From positions 1-64,000 of the forward strand of contig CAZSRZ010000009.1 of the NCBI GenBank assembly GCA_964609085.1: DNA of 64,000 bases, read 5' to 3'. This document shows positions 26,281-34,657 of this stretch, in pieces. Numbering within the stretch: position 1 is the first letter of the stretch; each line of letters opens with the position of its first letter. Source of the stretch: JANPLG01 sp964609085. GTDB lineage: Bacteria; Armatimonadota; SYMT01. The position numbers were made by a program, and so were the translations under genes. The notes under the pieces were generated by a model. It was given only the letters and a program-made list of their open reading frames with translations. It was not told the origin of the DNA and did no database searches.

Positions 26281-26858
26281 CCCAGAGATTTGCACCGCGC
26301 CGGATTCTACTCGCGATCGTCGCCGCATCCCTCACGCTGGTGCCGGTAACTCGCCGAGCGTCGGCTCAGGCCAACCCCGTGGAGTTCGACATCCAGGCTC
26401 CGGCTCTGGCCCCCGGCGAGTGGCTGAACACACCAGGCGGGAAGCCGATCTCGCTGGCCGCACTCCGCGGGAAGGTGACGATCCTCCACTTCTGGACGTT
26501 CGGGTGCATCAACTGCCAGAGAAACCTCCCGAGCTACCAGCGATGGCAGCAGCGGTTTGCCCCACGCGGCGTCACGATCATCGGCGTCCACACCCCGGAA
26601 ACCGCCGATGAACGGGATCCGGCGAACGTTCGGAGCCGGGTGAAAAAGCTCCAGATCGCGTACCCCGTCCTCATCGATGGGAAACTGGAGAACTGGTCGC
26701 GCTGGGGACAACGCTACTGGCCGACCGTGTGGCTGATCGACAAGCGGGGACATGTCCGCTACCGGTGGGAGGGAGAACTGGAGTGGAAGATGGCAGGTGG
26801 CGAGCGGTGGATGAGTGAAGCGGTCGAGGAGCTACTCCGGGAGCCCGCTCCCCGGTAA
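26277..26858 (+). CDS. TlpA-like thioredoxin-fold protein
   Basis: A 193-residue exported protein with signal peptide (residues ~8-30, cleavage near RASAQA). The thioredoxin fold begins at FDIQAPALAPGEWLNT and has the redox centre FWTFGCINCQRNLP, a C-x-x-C pair characteristic of DipZ/TlpA-type proteins in which Asn precedes the second Cys. Later YWPTVWLIDKRGHVRY contains the cis-Pro region. It probably works in extracytoplasmic disulphide exchange. Start overlaps the anti-sigma stop by 4 bp and its stop overlaps the sigma start (TAATG), so the three proteins are made together. Confidence 0.88.
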   Translation: MTQRFAPRRILLAIVAASLTLVPVTRRASAQANPVEFDIQAPALAPGEWLNTPGGKPISLAALRGKVTILHFWTFGCINCQRNLPSYQRWQQRFAPRGVTIIGVHTPETADERDPANVRSRVKKLQIAYPVLIDGKLENWSRWGQRYWPTVWLIDKRGHVRYRWEGELEWKMAGGERWMSEAVEELLREPAPR

Positions 26859-27457
26859 TGCCCCACGGCGTCGACGCCCACCGCCCTGTGAGTACTGAAC
26901 CGCGATCCACCCAGCAACAGCTCTTCGAGGCGGAGCTGGCACCGATCCTCAGCAGCGCCTTTGCGCTCGCGTGGTCGCTGGCGCGCGATCGCGACGAAGC
27001 CGAGGATGTGGTGCAGGATGCGTCCCTGCAGGCGTATCGCGCGTTCTCCGGGTTCTTGCCCGGGAGCAACTTCCGCGCCTGGTTTTTCCGCATCCTGACG
27101 AACGCCTACCGACAGCGTCGCCGGGCCGCGGGAAGGCGGCCGCTCACCACCAGCATTGAGGAGCCGGAGCAGCTCTTCCTCTTCTCTCGAGCCACGGAGC
27201 AGGGGTGGCTGGGCGCGGACAGCGATCCGGCGGACCTGGTGCTCCGTAAGCTCGACGCGGAGGCTGTCGTTCGGGCACTCGACCAACTTCCGGACGACTT
27301 CCGAGAGGCCTCGTGTCTCTACCTCATCGCCGGTTACCCCTACCAGGAGATCGCCGACCTGCTGGGCTGCCCTGTCGGAACCGTCCGTTCACGGATCCAC
27401 CGGGGACGCCGGCTGCTCCAGCAGGCGCTCTGGGATGTCGCCCTCCGGGACGGCTAA
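26858..27457 (+). CDS. ECF-type RNA polymerase sigma factor
   Basis: A 199-residue sigma-70-family ECF factor. Region 2 is SLARDRDEAEDVVQDASLQ followed by FRAWFFRILTNAYRQRRR; region 4 is LPDDFREASCLYLIAGYPYQEIADLLGCPVGTVRSRIHRGRRLL, a helix-turn-helix. It should direct polymerase to a stress or envelope regulon under control of the zf-HC2 protein encoded two genes upstream. The ATG at 26858 is coupled to the preceding stop; a GTG at 26888 is possible. Confidence 0.93.
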   Translation: MPHGVDAHRPVSTEPRSTQQQLFEAELAPILSSAFALAWSLARDRDEAEDVVQDASLQAYRAFSGFLPGSNFRAWFFRILTNAYRQRRRAAGRRPLTTSIEEPEQLFLFSRATEQGWLGADSDPADLVLRKLDAEAVVRALDQLPDDFREASCLYLIAGYPYQEIADLLGCPVGTVRSRIHRGRRLLQQALWDVALRDG

Positions 27458-27510
27458 GGGGGTCTTTCCCTGGCTTCACGACTCGGGCGGACTGAGGCTG
27501 CACGCGGAGG

Positions 27511-28197
27511 TCAGCCCTGGCGAGCGACCATCGCGTTGATCCAGATCGGCGCGAAGGGAGAGGTGCAGCCTTTCGAGCAGGGGTAGTCGCGGTAGAGCCC
27601 GATCCGCTCACCGATGTCGATGGCTCGGACCCGGTGTTCGGGGAAGCGAATGCCGGTCTCCGCCAGGGAGTAGTTCATCGTCCACTGCGTGGGGGCAGGC
27701 GCGTCCGCCATCTCACGCTCGATCCGATCCAACAGAGCTACCAGGTCCAGCCCCTCGGGACTCTTAATGATGCGCTCCGCCGTCAGGCTCCAGCCGGCCC
27801 GAGCGAGCATGGGATGGCTCGACTGCATCCAGCGCTGCCGGAGAACTTCCTTGGAGGGATGCAGCTTGGTGATATTGGTCATCAACCAGTCTGCCAGCCA
27901 GGTGTAGGTGACCACAGCGGTCATCCGCTCCAGCTCCTCCTCCGAGAGCAGCGTCGGCTTCATGATCAGCGTTGCCAGGAGCATCGCCTCCACATTGCCG
28001 CTCGCCCATAGCTCCAGGCCAAGCGGGTGGTTAGTCTTGATGGACTTGGCGATTGTTCGGATGTCCCCCATCTTTACGCCGAACTGGTTCTCCCCGGCAC
28101 CGTTCCGCATGCTGATCTCGCGGACCCTCGCGTCGCCGCGGCGCTCCAGTGCCTGGAGGATCTCATCCAGCGTCCTTGGGGGAAGGGAATTGCTCAT
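27511..28197 (-). CDS. DNA alkylation repair protein (AlkD-like)
   Basis: A 228-residue HEAT-like helical protein of the DNA alkylation repair family. Family positions include GENQFGVKMGDIRTIAK, LWASGNVEAMLLATLI, VVTYTWLADWLM and WSLTAERIIKSPEG. AlkD-type glycosylases remove cationic alkylated bases without base flipping. A conserved C-terminus includes IGLYRDYPCSKGCTSPFAP. ATG at 28197 has AGGAGG upstream. Gene stands alone, convergent with the sigma factor. Confidence 0.85.
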   Translation of the reverse strand: MSNSLPPRTLDEILQALERRGDARVREISMRNGAGENQFGVKMGDIRTIAKSIKTNHPLGLELWASGNVEAMLLATLIMKPTLLSEEELERMTAVVTYTWLADWLMTNITKLHPSKEVLRQRWMQSSHPMLARAGWSLTAERIIKSPEGLDLVALLDRIEREMADAPAPTQWTMNYSLAETGIRFPEHRVRAIDIGERIGLYRDYPCSKGCTSPFAPIWINAMVARQG

Positions 28198-28344
28198 GCC
28201 GGCCTCCTGGGGCTCGTTGACGTGTCCGAAACTAGCGTGGCAGACCACCCCGGTAGCCGGGAATCGCCTCTGAGAGGCTGCGACAGGCTCCGATCTGGGT
28301 CCGGTAGATTATAGATGCAGCGGCTCAGCGGGCTGGGCGCAGTC

Positions 28345-29697
28345 CTAGCCGAACAGCCGGTCGAGGGGCCGGCCGTCCGCGACCCTCCACGGCCTCTGGG
28401 TGATGTCGTGGACTTCCGTGGCCGGATCGACCCCGAATCGGGCGAAGAGCGTAGCGGCCAGATCGCCGGGGGTCACCGGGTCCTCCGCCGGGTAGGCGCC
28501 GGTCTCATCGCTGGCACCCAGCACGGTGCCACCGCGAACGCCACCTCCGGCCATCACTGCGGTGAAGCAGTCCGGCCAGTGGTCCCTCCCGCCCGAGCCG
28601 TTGATCTTTGGAGTACGGCCAAATTCGCCCATCTGGATGACCAGGGTCGACTCCAGCAGACCACGCTGGTGCAGGTCCTCGATCAGAGCTGAGAAGCCAC
28701 GGTCCGCCGGCGGGATGAGCTCCTCACGATGCCGTGAGAAGAGCGTGGCGTGACTGTCCCAGTTCACATCCTGACCGTTTACGAACCGATCGTAGACGGT
28801 GACGAAGGGGACCCCACCCTCCACCAGACGACGCGCGAGCAAGAGGCTCTGCCCCAGCTTGTGCCGCCCGTAGCGTTCACGGACGGCGTGCGGCTCCCGG
28901 GAGAGGTCGAAGCTCTCCCGCACGGAGGCGGACCGGAGAATGCCGAACGCCTGCGTGAAGGGGGCGGACGCGGCCCGTCGGGTAAGCTGAGCCTCCTGCC
29001 GCGCGAGCGAAGCATCGACGATCGCGAGCAGCCGCTCCCGATTCGCCAACCGGTGGGTAGAGATCCCCGGCGGCAAGTCGAGTTCACCCGGTGTGAAGGC
29101 TGCCTCGTTGGGGTCGCTGTCCACCTGATACGGCTCGTAGCGAGGGCCGAGAAAGCCTGCGGTCTGCCCGGGCAGCTTCACCACATTGCGCATCGGGTGG
29201 GGCAGCGCCACGTGCGGAAGCACCGCCCCACGCTCTCGCTGAACGCAGGCGAGGAGGGATCCGTAGCAGGGGAAGCTCGCCGTCGTGTCGGCCAGCAACT
29301 CCAGGTCCCCGCCCAGCGGGGTGCGACCACAAAGGGCCTCAACCGCCGCCGAGTTGTGGTTGCGCATCGGATGATGGAGGGAGCGGATGAGGGCTACGTG
29401 GTGCATCACCCTGGCCGTCATCGGCATGTGCTCACAAATGCGGATCCCGGGGGCGGATGTCTCGATCGGTCGATACTCCCCGCGCACCTCCGAGGGCGCA
29501 TCGGGCTTCATGTCCCACATGTCCACGTGGCTTGGACCGCCGTAGTGGAACAGCAGAATGCAGGCGCGGATCGCGGGCTCGCGTTCCGAGCGAGCGGCCT
29601 CGGCCCGGCGAACTAGATTCAAGCCGAAGAGGCCCAGGCCGCCGACCTGAAGCAGTCGCCGTCTGGGGGGGCTGGAAACCGGGCGGGTGCGATTCAT
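28345..29697 (-). CDS. DUF1501 domain-containing protein (Tat-exported, sulfatase-like fold)
   Basis: A 450-residue protein with a twin-arginine-type start (PPRRRLLQVGGLGLFGLNLV) and the DUF1501 landmarks: ILLFHYGGPSHVDMWDMKPDAP, HHPMRNHNSAA, NWDSHATLF and LVIQMGEFGRTPKING...GRDHWPDCF. DUF1501 proteins have an alkaline-phosphatase/sulfatase-like fold and are abundant in Planctomycetota and relatives; no activity is proven. It lies 55 bp downstream of an FG-GAP gene on the same strand, and they probably form an operon. Confidence 0.92.
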   Translation of the reverse strand: MNRTRPVSSPPRRRLLQVGGLGLFGLNLVRRAEAARSEREPAIRACILLFHYGGPSHVDMWDMKPDAPSEVRGEYRPIETSAPGIRICEHMPMTARVMHHVALIRSLHHPMRNHNSAAVEALCGRTPLGGDLELLADTTASFPCYGSLLACVQRERGAVLPHVALPHPMRNVVKLPGQTAGFLGPRYEPYQVDSDPNEAAFTPGELDLPPGISTHRLANRERLLAIVDASLARQEAQLTRRAASAPFTQAFGILRSASVRESFDLSREPHAVRERYGRHKLGQSLLLARRLVEGGVPFVTVYDRFVNGQDVNWDSHATLFSRHREELIPPADRGFSALIEDLHQRGLLESTLVIQMGEFGRTPKINGSGGRDHWPDCFTAVMAGGGVRGGTVLGASDETGAYPAEDPVTPGDLAATLFARFGVDPATEVHDITQRPWRVADGRPLDRLFG

Positions 29698-29752
29698 CGC
29701 GCCTTTCCACGGCAGCCTGTGCGGTGCCGGCGTAATCCGTGAGGAGTGCGAG

Positions 29753-30937
29753 CTACTTCGTGGCTGCTTTGAGATTCTCGAACCAGACGAGGTTGCGGCT
29801 GTTCTCGCCGGCCAGGACCAGATCCGCGTCGCCGTCGCCATCCATATCCGCCGCGCGCAGGTCGAGGCCGGACTGAGCAGCATCGAGTTCGTGCCGGGAA
29901 AAACGCCCCTTGCCATCGTTCTCCCACCAGGCCACGCGGTTGTTGGTGCGGCCCACACACGCCACGTCCTGATCCCCGTCCCCATCGAGATCCGCAACGG
30001 CGGGGGCGTGGGGTGAGTCGAGCCACGCGTCGTCGACGGTGGCAGCCTGGTTGAAGTCCGGGCCGGCGAGCCAGAGGATGCCCTGCTTGTGGCCGTGGAC
30101 GAGCAGCAGGTCCACTTTCCGATCCCCATTGAGATCGGTGGGGAGGAGGTGGGTGCCTCCTGGCGACTCCCTGACCAGGTGCCGAGTCCAGAGGATCGTC
30201 CCGTCGACAGGGCGTTCCCACCAGGCCGAGTAGCCACCGTCCGACGCTGCGGAGCAGAGATCCCGACGGCCGTCCCCGTTCACGTCCCCGAAGGCGAGGT
30301 GATGCAAGATTCCACCAGCACCGCGGCTCGAAAGTGTCCGGCGTTCCCACTTCGGCCGATCGCCGCTGGGGCGGGTGTCCCCGGCCGGGGTTGCGCCGGA
30401 CGGGTTGCGCGGCACCTCGTACCAGACGATGGAGCCTTCCTGAACGGCCACGATCTCCGCCCTGCCGTCGCCGGTCAGGTCCTCCAGGGCCGTGCCATGG
30501 GGGTTCTTGAGTGTGTCGATGCGGTGCCGATTCCATCCACCCTCGGCCCGGCCGGGGTTCTCATACCAGACGAGGTGCCCGGTGCCGCCCGTGTGGGCGA
30601 TGACATCGACATCTCCGTCGCGGTCCAGGTCCGCGGATGAAAGGTCATTGCAGGTGAGGGTGCCCGTTTCGGCGGTCTGCTTGCAGATCGAGGTCTTTCG
30701 CCAGAAACCGGTGCGACCCGTCGCCGCGAACCAGGCGACCTCCTCCGTCGCGGCGGTCGCGATGTCCAGCTTGCCGTCGCGATCGAAGTCGGCGATGACG
30801 GCGCTCGCGAAGGGACTACCGAGGGCCAGCGTGTGCTTCTTGAAGTTGGGAGCGGGCTGCTGGGCACGCGCCGCCACCAGGGCGGAGAGTCCGACCCCCG
30901 CCCCGCAGAAGAAGAATACGAAAGATCGTCGCAGCAC
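29753..30937 (-). CDS. Exported FG-GAP/VCBS-repeat beta-propeller protein
   Basis: A 394-residue protein with a signal peptide (cleavage near ARAQQP) and FG-GAP repeats DFDRDGKLDI, DLDRDGDVDV, DLTGDGRAEI, DVNGDGRRDL, DLNGDRKVDL, DLDGDGDQDV and DMDGDGDADL, matching a seven-bladed propeller. It resembles the protein at 9258-10457 in repeat style and in phrases such as VWYENPGR / VWYRNPGK, so the two are probably paralogs. GTG start with GGAGGGGG upstream. It precedes the DUF1501 gene. Confidence 0.88.
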   Translation of the reverse strand: MLRRSFVFFFCGAGVGLSALVAARAQQPAPNFKKHTLALGSPFASAVIADFDRDGKLDIATAATEEVAWFAATGRTGFWRKTSICKQTAETGTLTCNDLSSADLDRDGDVDVIAHTGGTGHLVWYENPGRAEGGWNRHRIDTLKNPHGTALEDLTGDGRAEIVAVQEGSIVWYEVPRNPSGATPAGDTRPSGDRPKWERRTLSSRGAGGILHHLAFGDVNGDGRRDLCSAASDGGYSAWWERPVDGTILWTRHLVRESPGGTHLLPTDLNGDRKVDLLLVHGHKQGILWLAGPDFNQAATVDDAWLDSPHAPAVADLDGDGDQDVACVGRTNNRVAWWENDGKGRFSRHELDAAQSGLDLRAADMDGDGDADLVLAGENSRNLVWFENLKAATK

Positions 30938-31161
30938 CGGATTGCCCCCCTCCGGCCTGATTCTGCCGGCAGGTCTTGCTTCGCCACCCGATCACCCAGC
31001 CCCTCCACGGTGTCCCCAGGCCGATGACCGCGTGGGCTTGCGCGGCGGCGGGAGATTGGGCTGACCGGCTGGAGATCAGCGGGCTGAGGCAAACTGAGTC
31101 GGGGAGCGAGGAAGTCGCCGCGTGGCGGCCGGCGCTCGTCCCCATCCATCCGAGGGATCCG

Positions 31162-31620
31162 ATGCACCCGCTGCAAAACATGGCTGGCCTGATGATTTGG
31201 GCCGCCCGGAACACCGCTTTCAACCTGGACTTCATTCCGGACGACAAGCTGGACTGGAAGCCGAGCCCCACCGCTCCTTCCGCCCTAGAAATTGTCCAGC
31301 ACGTCTGCGTGGCTATCCGATCGATGAGCACCGTGATTCGAGGCGAGGAGTTCGTCATGGTTCTGGCCGAGCTTCCCACCAGTCGCGCGCAGGCCCAGCA
31401 GATGCTGACGGAAGGTGGGGAGGCCTTCGCCGGACTCATCCTGCAATTGAACCCCGAGAGACTCGGCGACAGCGTCACCATCTACCGGGGCATGCAGGTG
31501 CCGCTGGCGAGGGCATCGATCATGCCGATCGTGGACATGCTCCACCATCATGGCCAGGTCGCCTACCTGCAGATGATCCTGGGAGACGCGGAGTCGCACT
31601 TCCACCCCGAGGCGATGTAG
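31162..31620 (+). CDS. DinB-family protein
   Basis: A 152-residue four-helix protein of the DinB/YfiT type. Early residues LDWKPSPTAPSALEIVQHVC carry the family's L-x-W-x-P pattern and the first metal His; a later HHHGQVAYLQM supplies the other ligands. Members bind a divalent metal and some are thiol-dependent transferases (bacillithiol or mycothiol). ATG at 31162 with GAGGG upstream is preferred to longer frames. Confidence 0.8.
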   Translation: MHPLQNMAGLMIWAARNTAFNLDFIPDDKLDWKPSPTAPSALEIVQHVCVAIRSMSTVIRGEEFVMVLAELPTSRAQAQQMLTEGGEAFAGLILQLNPERLGDSVTIYRGMQVPLARASIMPIVDMLHHHGQVAYLQMILGDAESHFHPEAM

Positions 31621-31628
31621 GGTCCCCT

Positions 31629-31661
31629 GGCTGGGCGCACACGTGCCATGTGAGCCCAGCC
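31629..31661. terminator. Hairpin between convergent genes
   Basis: GGCTGGGC (31629-31636) pairs with GCCCAGCC (31654-31661), with an inner CACA/TGTG pairing. It sits between the DinB and metallo-beta-lactamase gene ends. No T-tract. Confidence 0.5.
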
Positions 31662-31674
31662 GGGACGTGTCTCC

Positions 31675-33084
31675 TCAAGCCGGGACGGGCATCCGATCGA
31701 ACAGGGCCTGGCAGAAGAGCTGTTGGCTGTCGGGCTCCGAGGCATCCCGGTGGGCGTACGCCGCCCAACCGCCGCGCAGGTTCACTACGTCGCGTCTGCC
31801 GGCGCGCTCCAGCAGGCTGGCCGCAAGGGACGACCGATAGCCGCCGCCGCATGTCGTGGCCAGAGGACCGGCCGGCAACTCCTCCATCCGGTCCTGGAGC
31901 CGCGAAAGCGGCATGTTGATGCAGCCCGAGATACTGCCGGCGGCGAGTTCTCCGGGCGTGCGCACATCCAGCAGGTGCCGTCCCTGTTTCACCCACTCGT
32001 CCACGCAGGTCACCTCGAGCTGCGGCGTCTCACGAACGGGCAGCCCCGCCGACTTCCAGGCCGGGAGATCGGCGACGAGGTATCCCGCGACGTTTTCATA
32101 GCCGATGCGGGCAAGGTCGAGCCATGCCTTCGCCGCGTCGGCCTCGTCATTCACCACCAGCACCAGCGCCTCGTCGGGATGCAGTAAGCTTCCCACCCAC
32201 GTGGAGAAGACCGGCTGCTCGATGCCGATGTTCAGGCTGCCCTGGATGTGCGCCGCACCGTACTGGTCGGAAGGGCGCGTATCGATGAGCACCACGCCCG
32301 AGTGGGGAGCGGCAAGCCGGAGGGGGTCGATCCTCTCCGGGCGGGGAACCTCGGAGAGAGGTCGCGCGCCCGCCAGATTCAGGAACGGGCTCTTGTAGAA
32401 GAAGATCGGGCGCTCCGGGAGGTTGGAGATCATCGCCTCGACGAAGGCTTCCCGGGTCTCGAAGCGGTTAGCCCAGTTCCCGGTCTTCTCGTTCCCGATA
32501 GTGGTGCTGGGCGCGGTGCCGAGCCGCCTGCCGCAGAGCGAGCCCGCCCCGTGCGCCGGCCAGACAACGGTGTCGTCCGGCAAGGCATAGAGCACATGCC
32601 GCAGCGTGTCATAGAGGGAAACGGCCATGTCCGAGGGATCCGCGTGCATGTCGCGGAGATCGGGCCGGCCGACGTCGCCGACGAAGAGGGCGTCCCCGGT
32701 AAAAACGGCGCGTTCGTCCCCGTCCTCCACGAAAATGGAGAGCGAGTCCGGCGAGTGCCCCGGGGTGTGCAGCGCGGTGACCGCCAGCCCCCCGATGGCG
32801 AACTGCTCACCGTGCGCGAGCGCTATGTGGCGGTACTCGGCCGGAAGCTGGTTCGAGACATAGATCGAAGCTCCCGTCCGCTCCGCCAACTCGACATGCC
32901 CGGAGACGAAGTCGGCATGGGGGTGCGTCTCGAAGATGGCGACGATCGACCATCCCTGTCGCTCCGCCGCTCGGATGTAATCATCCACGTCGCGCTTCGG
33001 ATCCACGACGGCGGCCAGGCCATCCTTGCCGAAGAGATAGGAGGCGTGCGCCAGACCTTCCACGAAGAACCGTTCGACAATCAT
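31675..33084 (-). CDS. Metallo-beta-lactamase fold protein with two rhodanese domains (persulfide dioxygenase/CstB-like)
   Basis: A 469-residue protein. Residues ~1-235 are an ETHE1-type metallo-beta-lactamase fold with metal motifs THPHADFVSGH, HTPGHSPDS, FTGDALFVGDVGRPDLR and PAHGAGSLCG. Two rhodanese domains follow. The first has DTRPSDQYGAAHIQG but no Cys in its active loop (VVNDEADAAKAW); the second has the loop TTCGGGYRSS with the catalytic Cys. This arrangement is that of CstB-like proteins that oxidise persulfides to sulfite or thiosulfate. AAGGAA precedes the ATG. It ends an operon with a TauE exporter and a membrane rhodanese. Confidence 0.9.
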   Translation of the reverse strand: MIVERFFVEGLAHASYLFGKDGLAAVVDPKRDVDDYIRAAERQGWSIVAIFETHPHADFVSGHVELAERTGASIYVSNQLPAEYRHIALAHGEQFAIGGLAVTALHTPGHSPDSLSIFVEDGDERAVFTGDALFVGDVGRPDLRDMHADPSDMAVSLYDTLRHVLYALPDDTVVWPAHGAGSLCGRRLGTAPSTTIGNEKTGNWANRFETREAFVEAMISNLPERPIFFYKSPFLNLAGARPLSEVPRPERIDPLRLAAPHSGVVLIDTRPSDQYGAAHIQGSLNIGIEQPVFSTWVGSLLHPDEALVLVVNDEADAAKAWLDLARIGYENVAGYLVADLPAWKSAGLPVRETPQLEVTCVDEWVKQGRHLLDVRTPGELAAGSISGCINMPLSRLQDRMEELPAGPLATTCGGGYRSSLAASLLERAGRRDVVNLRGGWAAYAHRDASEPDSQQLFCQALFDRMPVPA

Positions 33085-33116
33085 CGCTTTTCCTTCCCTT
33101 TTCTGCCGGGGCGGGG

Positions 33117-33908
33117 TCAGAAGCCCAGCGCCGGACGAATGTTCATCAACACCAGAAATGCCGCCACTGCAAGCGCCAGGGCGCCGAACGCGGCGCGCAA
33201 TCCCGCCGGGCGCATCCGTCTCCCCGCCACCAGACCTCCCGCGAGACCGCCGACTGCGGCGACGGTGAACACCAGTGCCATTGGTCCGGCGTGGACCGCC
33301 TCGCCTCGATGCGCCAGGTACCCCGCTGCGGAGTTGAGCGCGATCACCACCAGTGAGGTGCCGACCGCCTTGCGCATGGGGATTCTTGCGAAACGGAGCA
33401 GCGCCGGAACAATCAGGAATCCACCTCCCACGCCCAGGAACCCGGTCAGGATCCCAACGCCAAGCCCGGCCACTCCGCATCGGAGGGCTTGCTGGGCCGC
33501 ACGGGGTCGGGACATGGTTTCTTCCGGGGCGGTCTCCGCCCCTCGTTGCGCCAGCATCCTGACTCCCACCAGCACCATCAGCGCAGCAAAGATCAGCATC
33601 AGCACGTGGGCGGGCACCAACCGTGTAAGCGGCGCTCCGAGGAATGCCCCCAGCATCCCCGTCCCCCCGAACAGTCCGGCGATGCGGAGATCGGCATCGC
33701 CCGCGCGATACTGAACCACGGCACCGACTGCCGCTGTCGCCCCCACAATGGCGAGCGACAACGCGACAGCTTCCTTGGCCGGCAACCCCGCCACATAGAC
33801 GAGGATCGGGACGGTGAGGATGGATCCGCCGCCACCGACGAGCCCGAGGGAGAAGCCGACAAGCCCGCTCAGGAGCAACGCCGCCACGACGCCGATCGTC
33901 CACATCAC
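33117..33908 (-). CDS. TauE/SafE-family sulfite/anion exporter
   Basis: A 263-residue membrane protein with about eight helices, Gly-rich N-terminal repeat GFSLGLVGGGGSILTVPILVY and a second copy GILTGFLGVGGGFLIVPAL, the internal duplication of the TSUP family. In the context of rhodanese genes it probably exports sulfite or a related sulfur oxyanion. GTG at 33908 is immediately followed by ATG at 33905; AAGGAGG lies upstream. Gaps to neighbours are about 32 bp on each side. Confidence 0.92.
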   Translation of the reverse strand: MMWTIGVVAALLLSGLVGFSLGLVGGGGSILTVPILVYVAGLPAKEAVALSLAIVGATAAVGAVVQYRAGDADLRIAGLFGGTGMLGAFLGAPLTRLVPAHVLMLIFAALMVLVGVRMLAQRGAETAPEETMSRPRAAQQALRCGVAGLGVGILTGFLGVGGGFLIVPALLRFARIPMRKAVGTSLVVIALNSAAGYLAHRGEAVHAGPMALVFTVAAVGGLAGGLVAGRRMRPAGLRAAFGALALAVAAFLVLMNIRPALGF

Positions 33909-33941
33909 CGCACCCCTCCTTTCGACGGCCGATAGCGATAG

Positions 33942-34502
33942 CTAGGGGCGGACAGCACCCGCACCGACGGCATCGGGCTTGCGCGGCAGCTTCCGGCGAT
34001 TCCACGGCATCCGTGCTATCAGCATGCCCATCGCGCAGCTATTGGTGATGCCGGCGAAGATCAACCCGGCACCCACGAAGTACGACAGGAAGACCGCTCC
34101 CGGCAGCACCAGGTTCAGCAGCAGTCCGGTCAGCACCAGCGCTCCCGCCGCGATGCGCACCTGGCGCTCCAGCGAGATCGGCCCCTTTGCGTTCGCCACC
34201 GGATAGCCGGCCGCGATCCACGCATCCAGGCCCCCGTCGATCACCACCGGATCGACCCCGCCGGCTGCCCTGAGTAACTCCGCCGCTTCCAGTGCCCGTC
34301 GCCCTGTGCGGCAGAGGAGAAGCACCTCACCGCTCGCCTGGACGCACTTCGGATCAGCCCGGAGTTCCCCCAACGGGATCAACTGCGATCCGACCAGATG
34401 CGCCTCCGCAAACTCGGGGTACTCGCGGACATCCACCACCTGGCAGCCGCCCTGTCGGAGCCGCTCTCGAGCTTCGGAAGCTCCGCACTTCTGGATGACC
34501 AT
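33942..34502 (-). CDS. Rhodanese with C-terminal membrane domain (YgaP-like, DUF2892)
   Basis: A 186-residue protein. Residues ~5-105 are a rhodanese domain with VVDVREYPEFAEAHLVG and active loop LLCRTGRRA (catalytic Cys). Residues ~120-170 are two membrane helices of the DUF2892 type (ISLERQVRIAAGALVLTG). E. coli YgaP has the same design and handles sulfane sulfur or nitrosylated thiols at the membrane. GGAGGGAG precedes the ATG. It leads the three-gene sulfur operon; no CsoR/BigR/SqrR-type regulator gene is adjacent. Confidence 0.9.
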   Translation of the reverse strand: MVIQKCGASEARERLRQGGCQVVDVREYPEFAEAHLVGSQLIPLGELRADPKCVQASGEVLLLCRTGRRALEAAELLRAAGGVDPVVIDGGLDAWIAAGYPVANAKGPISLERQVRIAAGALVLTGLLLNLVLPGAVFLSYFVGAGLIFAGITNSCAMGMLIARMPWNRRKLPRKPDAVGAGAVRP

Positions 34503-34657
34503 GCCACTCCCTCCTACGGACGGGGCCGCCGGTCGCGACCCCTCAACTGGATGGATACGGTGAGCTCCGAAAAGGGTGCATCGTGCGCTGCGGCCCGCCG
34601 CCGGAGTGTAACCCTGGCTCTCCCGCGGGCATCGTAGCGGTGGAGGCACCTGCTGCT

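Noticed and set aside
29698..30237. 180-residue N-terminal extension of the DUF1501 protein
   Set aside because: It reads across the FG-GAP gene in another frame; the Tat-type start at 29697 is the real N-terminus.
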